Assembly (NCBI RefSeq): GCF_022095675.1
Contig: NZ_JAHYSG010000088.1
Location: forward strand, 1-50,581
Source of the DNA: Dactylosporangium sp. AC04546
GTDB taxonomy: Bacteria; Actinomycetota; Actinomycetes; Mycobacteriales; Micromonosporaceae
Direction of reading: 5' to 3'
DNA: 50,581 nt
Shown: piece after piece, positions 44,942 through 50,581 of the stretch
Layout of the letters: each line of letters starts with the position of its first letter
Position numbering within the stretch: position 1 is the stretch's first letter
Made by a program: the position numbers and the translations under genes
Notes under the pieces: generated by a model
Seen by the model: the letters and a program-made list of their open reading frames with translations, nothing else
What the model was told of the DNA's origin: nothing
The model's database searches: none

Positions 44942-46391
44942 CGGTGAGGATCGGGCGCAGCTCGGCGACCGGCTCGGCGACCCCCGCCGTGCGCAGGCTG
45001 TCGACGACCGGGCCGACCTCCTTGTACGCCCAGGGCGCCTCCTGCTTGAGGTCGCGCCGCCACGCCTCGATGACGTCGCGGCGGCCGGCCACCGCCGGGT
45101 CGCGCGGGTTCACCGGGGTCACGACCCGAAACTCGCGCAGGAACGCGTCGAGCTCGGCGTCGCCGCCCCGCGCCGTCGCACCGCGCGGGATGCTGCGCCC
45201 GGCGCCGTGGCAGGCGCTGCCGAGGGCCCGCTCGCTGCCCAGGCCGCGCAGCAGGTAGCTCGGCGCGCCCATCGAGCCGGGCACGATGACCGGCTCGCCG
45301 AACGGGTGGTCCGCGTCGGCGCCGCCCGCCGGGGTCGCGCCCTTGCGGTGCAGGACCGTGCCCGCGTCCTCGTCCCACAGCAGGTTGTGCGGGGACTCGT
45401 AGACGAGCCGCGACTCCAGCTCCCCGACCGCCGCCGCGAGACCGGTCCGCAGCATCCGCGCGAGGAAGAACCGGTTGCCGATCGCGAAGTTCGCCGCGTT
45501 CGCGAAGGCGGTGTGGTACCGCTGGATCCGAGGCTGCGAAGCCTCGCCGAGCAGGATCGGCAGGATCCGGTTGGCCGGGGCCGGCACGCCCTTGGGCCAC
45601 AGCGCCCGCGCCTGGTCCTGCCCGGTCGCGTTGGCCTGGTGCCCGAGGGACAGCGAGCCGCTGTGCACCATGAGGACGACCCGGCCGGGCACCAGGCCCC
45701 AGGCGTAGGCGGCGGCCCCGTCGTGGACCGCGGCGACGTACTGCAGCTCGGCGAAGTGGTTGCCGCCGCCGACGCTGCCGATGATGCTGTCGTAGCTCGT
45801 GCCGCCGCCGCTGGTGACCCAGTCGCGGAACGCCTCCGCGTCGGGGGCCGGCCAGGCGGCCGCGTGCATCGGGTCCGCGTCGCCGACCTGCGCGCCCGCG
45901 TCGAGCAGGCCCGGCAGGCCGTCACGCAGCAGCCCCTCGCGCTGCGCCGGGGTCAGGCCGATGCGCCGCCCGCCCTCGAAGAACAGGTGCCGCAGCCGCG
46001 CCTCGAGCGCGTCGAGCCGCGGCCGGACCCGCTCCACGGTGAGCGAGGTGACCTCGACCCGCATCCCGCAGTTGATGTCGTTGCCGACCGCCTGCGGGAT
46101 GAGCGCGCCGCTCGTGCGCAGCACGGTGCCGATCGGGATGCCCGCACCCTTGTGGAAGTCGGGCGTGCACACGACCCGGTCGATGCGCGGCTCCCGGTCG
46201 AGGCCCGGCACCGCGTCGGCGAGGGTGCGCAGCGTGCGGGCGGTGTCCAGGACGGTGAGCAGCTCGTCGACGGCGGCCGGCTCGATCGGCACGTCGGGGC
46301 CGGCGCACAGCTCCACGGGGACGCCGTGCGGGTTGTCGAGGACGGCCCAGGCGTCGTCGAGGCGGGCCAGGCGGTGGTCGGTTCGTGGCAT
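44931..46391 (-). CDS. rtcB: RtcB-type RNA ligase
   Basis: 486 residues from ATG 46391. It has all the RtcB signatures: 'TPDFHKGAGIPIGTVL', metal ligands Asp105 and Cys108 in 'GNDINCGMR', 'SVGGGNHFAELQ', 'MVHSGSLSLGH', 'ESPHNLLW' and the guanylylated His in 'ACHGAGR'. RtcB joins 2',3'-cyclic-phosphate or 3'-phosphate RNA ends to 5'-OH ends using GTP and Mn2+, for RNA repair or tRNA healing. No archease or RtcR gene is adjacent. It is divergent from a MerR gene. A TATCGT box lies 8 bases before the ATG. Confidence 0.95.
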   Translation of the reverse strand: MPRTDHRLARLDDAWAVLDNPHGVPVELCAGPDVPIEPAAVDELLTVLDTARTLRTLADAVPGLDREPRIDRVVCTPDFHKGAGIPIGTVLRTSGALIPQAVGNDINCGMRVEVTSLTVERVRPRLDALEARLRHLFFEGGRRIGLTPAQREGLLRDGLPGLLDAGAQVGDADPMHAAAWPAPDAEAFRDWVTSGGGTSYDSIIGSVGGGNHFAELQYVAAVHDGAAAYAWGLVPGRVVLMVHSGSLSLGHQANATGQDQARALWPKGVPAPANRILPILLGEASQPRIQRYHTAFANAANFAIGNRFFLARMLRTGLAAAVGELESRLVYESPHNLLWDEDAGTVLHRKGATPAGGADADHPFGEPVIVPGSMGAPSYLLRGLGSERALGSACHGAGRSIPRGATARGGDAELDAFLREFRVVTPVNPRDPAVAGRRDVIEAWRRDLKQEAPWAYKEVGPVVDSLRTAGVAEPVAELRPILTVKG

Positions 46392-46399
46392 CGACCCAG

Positions 46400-46417
46400 A
46401 CGATACGGTTCCGGAAC
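46400..46417 (-). promoter_or_regulatory. Promoter of rtcB with adjacent palindrome
   Basis: On the minus strand TATCGT (46405-46400) lies 8 bases before the ATG at 46391. The 10-bp palindrome GTTCCGGAAC (46408-46417) lies immediately upstream of the -10 box. Confidence 0.45.
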
Positions 46418-46438
46418 GTTTTTGCAGACCGGATTTCG

Positions 46439-46469
46439 TTGACCTGGCCCCAAGGGCACGGTCCAGACT
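46439..46469 (+). promoter_or_regulatory. MerR-type promoter with 19-base spacer and dyad operator
   Basis: TTGACC (46439-46444), a 19-base spacer and CAGACT (46464-46469). Within this, GACCTGGCCC (46441-46450) and GGGCACGGTC (46454-46463) form a dyad of pattern GACC-N2-GCCC / GGGC-N2-GGTC. The long spacer and centred dyad are the hallmark of MerR-activated promoters. The predicted start lies at or next to the GTG at 46477. Confidence 0.7.
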
Positions 46470-46476
46470 GGGCCGC

Positions 46477-47268
46477 GTGAACGACCGTCACCTGCGGGCC
46501 GGGGAGTTCGGCGCCGCCGCGCAGCTGTCGCCGAAGGCCCTGCGCCTCTACGCCGAGCAGGGCCTGCTGCTGCCGGCCGCCGTCGACCCCGCCACCGGGT
46601 ACCGGTCCTACTCCGTCGACCAGCTCCCCCGCGCCCGGGTCATCGCCCGGCTGCGCCGGCTCGGGCTGCCGCTCGCCCGGATCGGCTTCCTCGCCGACCT
46701 CACGCCCGAGGCCCGCGCGCTGGAGCTGCGCGGCTGGCTGCACGCCCAGCGGCGGCTGCTCGACGAGCGGGCCGCCGGCGTCGAGGCCGTCCAGGGCGAG
46801 GGCGCCGACGCCGGGCTCGTCTCGCTCGTCGGGCTGCGGGAGGTACCGGCGACGAAGGTCCTCTGCCGCAGCGCCCGGATCACCTCCGGCGAGCTGTCCG
46901 ACCTCATCCAGGGCGGCGACCGCGACATCCGCGCCCACCAGCGCGCCTCCGGCCTGCCCGGCGACGGCCGGCGCATCGTCACGTTCTTCGAGCTCGTCAC
47001 CCCCGACAGCGAGGGCCTCGTCGAGGTCGCCGTCGCCTACGCCGGCAGCCTCGAACCCGTCGGCGACCTGTGCATCCGGCTCGCCGCCGCGCACACCGAG
47101 GCCTACCTGCCCGTGCCCGCGTCGCACGAGGACCTGCCACGCATCCTGCGGGTCTACGACGCCGTCGAGGCGTGGACCGACGCGAACGGCGTGCTGTGCA
47201 CCGGCGCGCCGTGCGAGGTCACACCCGGCACCGGCGGCGCCTCCTTCGACGTCGCCTACCCCGTCTGA
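46477..47268 (+). CDS. MerR-family regulator with GyrI-like effector domain
   Basis: 263 residues from GTG 46477. The N-terminal winged HTH has 'LRAGEFGAAAQLSPKALRLY' and 'GYRSYSVDQLPRARVIARLR'. A short coiled coil and a C-terminal effector-binding domain of the BmrR/GyrI type follow. Its own promoter is MerR-like, so it probably autoregulates. The next gene starts 15 bp downstream and is likely its target. There is no Shine-Dalgarno before the GTG, which fits a leaderless mRNA. Confidence 0.88.
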   Translation: MNDRHLRAGEFGAAAQLSPKALRLYAEQGLLLPAAVDPATGYRSYSVDQLPRARVIARLRRLGLPLARIGFLADLTPEARALELRGWLHAQRRLLDERAAGVEAVQGEGADAGLVSLVGLREVPATKVLCRSARITSGELSDLIQGGDRDIRAHQRASGLPGDGRRIVTFFELVTPDSEGLVEVAVAYAGSLEPVGDLCIRLAAAHTEAYLPVPASHEDLPRILRVYDAVEAWTDANGVLCTGAPCEVTPGTGGASFDVAYPV

Positions 47269-47283
47269 CTTGGAGGTTCCCAG

Positions 47284-48258
47284 GTGTACCACCACCCGTA
47301 CGTCGGCAGCGGCCCGTACTGCTACGCCAACGCGTTCGCCATGCTCCTCGGGCCGGCGTCGCCGTCCACCGCGGTCATCGAGGTCGCCACCACCGGACCG
47401 TTCGGCATGCAGCTCATCGGGGGCCGGACCGCCTACTTCGACGCCTACGGCTGGAACCCGGAACAGGGCTTCGACCAGGCTCTCGCCGCGATCGGCTGGG
47501 CATCCGACACGCACCGCGGCGCGACCCTCGACCAGCTGCGCGACGCCGCCGCCGAGGGGCCGGTGTGGGTCGGGCCCCTCGAGATGGGGCACCTGCGCCA
47601 CCAGCCCGAGATGAACGGCCCGATCGGCGCCGACCACTTCGTCGTCGTGCTCGACGTCTCCCCCACCCGGGTCCTCGTGCACGACCCGCAGGGCTACCCG
47701 TACGCCGAGGTGCCCGTCGAGGACTTCCTCGCCGCGTGGGAGGCCACGACCGTCGACTACGGCAGCCCGTACACGATGCGGACCGGCTTCCGGAAGGTCG
47801 CCGACGTGTCCGACGCCGACGCGATCCGCGCGATCGTGCCCGCCGCGATCGACCGGCTCGGCATGGTCACCGACACGCCCATGCCGCCCGGCAGCCTCGG
47901 CAACGGCGTCGCCGCCGAGCGGCTCGCCGCGATGGTCGAGGCCGGGGCCGGCGAAGGGGTGCGCGAGCACCTGATGTGGTTCGCGATCCGGGTCGGCGCC
48001 CGGCGGCTCGCCGACACCGCCGACTGCCTGCGCCTGGCCGGCTTCGAGGGCGCGGCCGAGGTCGCCGCCCGGCAGGCCCGGCTCGTCGGGTCGCTGCAGC
48101 ACCCGATGGTCGTCGGCGACCTCCCGCGGGCCGCGGCGGCGCTGCGTTCGCTCGCCCCGACCTACGACGAGCTGCGCGATCAGCTCGTCGCGTTCGCTGC
48201 GCGGGTCGACGCCGTCGCGTCCACGACCCTCGTCGACCAGCGCAGCGCGTCCAGGTAG
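47284..48258 (+). CDS. C39/BtrH-like papain-fold protein
   Basis: 324 residues from GTG 47284 with GGAGG upstream. The N-terminal ~165 residues look like a C39/BtrH-type fold: Cys13 in 'GPYCYANAFAMLLG', a His in 'GADHFVVVLDV' and an Asp in 'LVHDPQGYPY'. BtrH-type enzymes are acyltransferases rather than peptidases, and the 'YCYANA' opening fits that. The rest is helical and unassigned. It is in a probable operon with the MerR gene. Its 3' end overlaps the EAL-HDOD gene by 79 bp. Confidence 0.72.
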   Translation: MYHHPYVGSGPYCYANAFAMLLGPASPSTAVIEVATTGPFGMQLIGGRTAYFDAYGWNPEQGFDQALAAIGWASDTHRGATLDQLRDAAAEGPVWVGPLEMGHLRHQPEMNGPIGADHFVVVLDVSPTRVLVHDPQGYPYAEVPVEDFLAAWEATTVDYGSPYTMRTGFRKVADVSDADAIRAIVPAAIDRLGMVTDTPMPPGSLGNGVAAERLAAMVEAGAGEGVREHLMWFAIRVGARRLADTADCLRLAGFEGAAEVAARQARLVGSLQHPMVVGDLPRAAAALRSLAPTYDELRDQLVAFAARVDAVASTTLVDQRSASR

Positions 48259-49424
48259 GACCGCGCCGGATCGGCGGCCGCGACGGCGCCGCCGGACAGG
48301 TAGGCGTCGGCGAGGCCGAGGGCCCGACCGACCGGGCCGTCGCCGGTGGTGATCGCGTCGACGAGGTCGGCGGCGAGGGGCAGCTGGGCGGCGAGCGCGG
48401 CCGGCGTGGTGTCAAGCAGCCCGGCGATGCTGCTGATGAGCCCGGCCGTGAACGCCGTCTCGGGCGCCGCGCCGACGTCGCCGGCGAGGTGCTGGCACAG
48501 CCGGGCCCGGGTCACCGCGTCGGTGAGCTGGTCCACGGTACCGGTGGCGACGTCATCGACGATCATCAGCATGGCCCACTGCCGCACGTGCGTCAGCCCC
48601 AGCAGTACCACCGCCTGGCGCAGCGACGTCACCGGCCGCGACGGCGCCACCGCCGCCGAGTTGCAGGCACGCAGCAGCCGGATGGCGAGGGCCGGGTCGT
48701 CGGCGATGACCCGCAGCACCTCGTCGAGGTTGCTGTCGGCCGCCCCGAGCGCACCGAGCAGCTGCAGCCGCGACAGGCGCGACGGGGCGAGGCTGGCCGC
48801 CGTGAGGACCTCGGGCCGGCTCAGCGCATAGCCCTGCAGGAGCTCACACTCGAAGCGGTCGGCCAGGGCGCGTTCCCGGCCGGACTCGATGCGCTCCCCG
48901 ACGAAGCGGATCGAGTGGTACCGCCGGCAGGCCGCGACGATCTCCTCCAGCTGCGCCTCAGGGGTGTCGAGCAGGTCGAGCTTGACGTACGTGGCGAGCC
49001 CGAGCAGCCGCTCGTGCCCGGCACCGAACACGAAGTCGTCGAGCGCGATGCGGTACCCCTCGTGCCTGAGCCGCGCCACGCCCTGCTCGACGGCGTCGTC
49101 GACGGTCACCGTCTCCAGCACCTCGAGCACCACCCGTTCCGGCCCGAACGGCAGCGGCAGCTCCCCGACGAGGAACTCCCGCGTCAGGTTGATGAAGCAC
49201 GGCCGGTCCCCGGCGATCTCGTTCACCCCGAACTCGGTGAACGTGTTGGTGATCACCTGACTGGTCGCGAACGTGTCCCGCCGCCCGGCCTCGACGGCGT
49301 CGAGCCGCCCCCGGAACAGCAGTTCGTACGCGGCGACGCCACCGGCGCGGTCGTAGATCGGCTGCCGACCGACGTGGACGAGCTGCGCGCTCGGCGCGGC
49401 GGCGTGGGGGGCGGGTGAGGTCAC
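48180..49424 (-). CDS. EAL-HDOD signalling protein (YuxH/CdgJ type)
   Basis: 414 residues from GTG 49424. The N-terminal EAL domain has 'GRQPIYDRAGGVAAYELLFR', 'INLTREFL', 'VVLEVLETV', 'ALDDF' and 'YVKLDLLD', ending 'LLQGYALSRPE'. Many metal and c-di-GMP ligands are kept, although the motif reads ELL and DDF lacks the usual following Gly. The HDOD domain (about 200-400) includes 'LLRACNSAAVAP' and 'LRQAVVLLGLTHVRQWAML'. Such proteins link cyclic-di-GMP or unknown signals to motility and are usually not active diesterases. The start has only a weak ribosome site. Confidence 0.85.
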   Translation of the reverse strand: MTSPAPHAAAPSAQLVHVGRQPIYDRAGGVAAYELLFRGRLDAVEAGRRDTFATSQVITNTFTEFGVNEIAGDRPCFINLTREFLVGELPLPFGPERVVLEVLETVTVDDAVEQGVARLRHEGYRIALDDFVFGAGHERLLGLATYVKLDLLDTPEAQLEEIVAACRRYHSIRFVGERIESGRERALADRFECELLQGYALSRPEVLTAASLAPSRLSRLQLLGALGAADSNLDEVLRVIADDPALAIRLLRACNSAAVAPSRPVTSLRQAVVLLGLTHVRQWAMLMIVDDVATGTVDQLTDAVTRARLCQHLAGDVGAAPETAFTAGLISSIAGLLDTTPAALAAQLPLAADLVDAITTGDGPVGRALGLADAYLSGGAVAAADPARSYLDALRWSTRVVDATASTRAANATS

Positions 49425-49485
49425 GCCGCGGACATCGGCACGCGCGCTCCGGGCTTTCGGGTTTTTGTCGTACCCGGGTTGCAGG

Positions 49486-50559
49486 ATGGGGGGCGTGGAA
49501 GAGTCGCAGGGGTTCGCTTCGCCTTCGTCGCCGGGGCCTTCGTCGCGGTTCGCCAGCGACAACACCGCGGGGGTCCATCCCGCCGTCCTCGCGGCGATCG
49601 CGGCCGCCAACGCCTCGACGGCCCCGTCCTACGGCCTGGACGCGGTCACGTCGAAGGCGGTCGCGCTCCTGCGCGCCCACTTCGGCCGGGCGGTGGAGGT
49701 GGCCTTCGCCCTGACAGGCACCGCGGCGAACATCATCGCCCTGGCCGCCCTGCTGCGCCCTCACGAGGCCGCCCTGTGCGCGAGCACGGCCCACGTCCTG
49801 ACCGACGAGGCCGGCGCCCCGGAGCGCTTCCTCGGCAGCAAGCTGGTCGGCGTCCCGACCCCGGACGGCCGCCTGACGGTCCCGTTACTCGCGGCGGCCA
49901 CCTGGCCGCCCGACGACCCGCACCGCCCGGTCCCCCGCGCGGTCTCCCTGGCCCAGCCGACCGAGCTGGGCACGGTCTACTCCATGGAGGCCCTGCGCGA
50001 GATAGCGGCCTGGACCCACGCCAACGACATGCTCCTGCACGTCGACGGCGCCCGCCTGTCCAACGCGGCGGTGTCCCTGGACGTGGACCTGCAGGCCTTC
50101 GCGTCGTGCGGCATCGACGTGCTGACCTTCGGCGGCACGAAGAACGGCGCGCTGGGCGCCGAGGCGGTCCTGTTCCTGAACCCGTCACTGGCCGCGCCGC
50201 GCCACCACCTCCAGAAGCAGACGATGCAACTGACGTCGAAGATGCGCTTCGTGGCCGCCCAGCTGGCCGCGCTGCTGGAGGACGACCTCTGGCGGACGAA
50301 CGCCACCCAGGCCAACACCACGGCGGCGGCACTGTCGGCCGCGGCGTCCGCCCTGCCTGCCGTGACGCTGGCCTACCCGACGCAGTCCAATGCGGTCTTC
50401 GCGACGCTCCCGCCGGCGGCCGCCGCACACCTCCACGGGACGTACACCTTCGAGTGGCACCCCGCCTCCTCCACCGCCCGCTGGATGACCGCCTTCGACA
50501 CGACCCCGTCGGAGGTGGAAGCCTTCGCGGAGGCCCTGCAAGCCTCGCTCCCCCACTGA
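49486..50559 (+). CDS. Threonine-aldolase-like PLP enzyme (beta-eliminating lyase family)
   Basis: 357 residues from ATG 49486; GTG 49495 is an equally possible start. The family pattern is clear: 'RFASDNTAGVHPAVLAAIA', 'PSYGLDAVTSKAVALLR', 'LTGTAANIIALAALL', the cofactor Asp in 'LLHVDGARLSNAAVSL' and the PLP Lys at about 219 in 'TFGGTKNGALGAEAV'. Low-specificity L-threonine aldolases cleave beta-hydroxy amino acids to glycine and an aldehyde. The next gene lies outside the window. It is divergent from the EAL-HDOD gene. Confidence 0.9.
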   Translation: MGGVEESQGFASPSSPGPSSRFASDNTAGVHPAVLAAIAAANASTAPSYGLDAVTSKAVALLRAHFGRAVEVAFALTGTAANIIALAALLRPHEAALCASTAHVLTDEAGAPERFLGSKLVGVPTPDGRLTVPLLAAATWPPDDPHRPVPRAVSLAQPTELGTVYSMEALREIAAWTHANDMLLHVDGARLSNAAVSLDVDLQAFASCGIDVLTFGGTKNGALGAEAVLFLNPSLAAPRHHLQKQTMQLTSKMRFVAAQLAALLEDDLWRTNATQANTTAAALSAAASALPAVTLAYPTQSNAVFATLPPAAAAHLHGTYTFEWHPASSTARWMTAFDTTPSEVEAFAEALQASLPH

Positions 50560-50581
50560 GCCCACCAGCCCCGCCCACAAG

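Overview
The window is a very GC-rich, gene-dense stretch of chromosome from a filamentous actinobacterium. The codon usage, the XRE-DUF5753 regulator, the SpoIIE-type phosphatase and the GH10-CBM2 xylanase all point that way. A CheX-like protein and an EAL-HDOD protein suggest a motile-spore genus of Micromonosporaceae (Actinoplanes or Dactylosporangium type), but this is inference. I saw no rRNA, tRNA, CRISPR array, IS element or prophage. No gap without a gene exceeds 300 bases.

Layout. (1) 1-5.4 kb: the end of a DnaN-like clamp protein, a quinone-oxidoreductase-like gene divergent from an AraC regulator, a PAS-PP2C-HATPase-STAS phosphatase and a hypothetical gene. (2) 5.4-11.4 kb, minus strand: a compact cluster with an ECF sigma factor, a small acidic protein, two different dynamin-like GTPases, a C39-like papain-fold protein with an intact Cys/His/Asp set, and a conserved-looking unknown. 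(3) 11.5-16.9 kb: an XRE-DUF5753 regulator convergent with, and overlapping by 135 bp, a two-gene unit. The first gene fuses a Clp N-terminal (ClpR-type) region to an Hsp70/actin ATPase. The second is a large NACHT/STAND NTPase joined to it by a GTGA overlap. This is the best candidate for a poorly described system. (4) 17.0-18.4 kb: a secreted polyester hydrolase of the cutinase/PET-hydrolase type and a DinB-like protein that share a CTAG as both stop codons. (5) 18.5-27.1 kb: a xylan-type utilisation locus with a LacI regulator, two LplB/YtcP-like permeases, a binding lipoprotein, a Gfo/Idh/MocA oxidoreductase, a DUF6807 protein, a truncated HAD-like ORF and a GH10-CBM2 xylanase. (6) 27.1-31.7 kb: AraC and large LuxR (LAL) regulators and a small unknown. 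(7) 31.7-40.0 kb: a second ABC sugar importer, a CotH kinase, a GH2 beta-mannosidase and a second LacI regulator. A nearly identical 17-bp operator (16/17) sits at the start of both the importer operon and the mannosidase gene, so they probably form one beta-mannoside regulon. (8) 40.0-50.6 kb: a NarL-type two-component pair, a DUF6582-like protein, a Tat-exported GH71/99-like enzyme with a fascin-like domain, a CheX-like protein, RtcB RNA ligase, a MerR regulator with a C39/BtrH-like partner, an EAL-HDOD protein and a threonine-aldolase-like enzyme.

Regulation can be read unusually well. Several promoters have -35/-10 boxes with inverted repeats at the start point. Many genes, mainly for regulators, have a TANNNT-like -10 box only 6-8 bases before the start codon, which suggests leaderless mRNAs. 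Both ABC importers lack an ATPase gene, so a shared MsiK-type ATPase elsewhere is expected.
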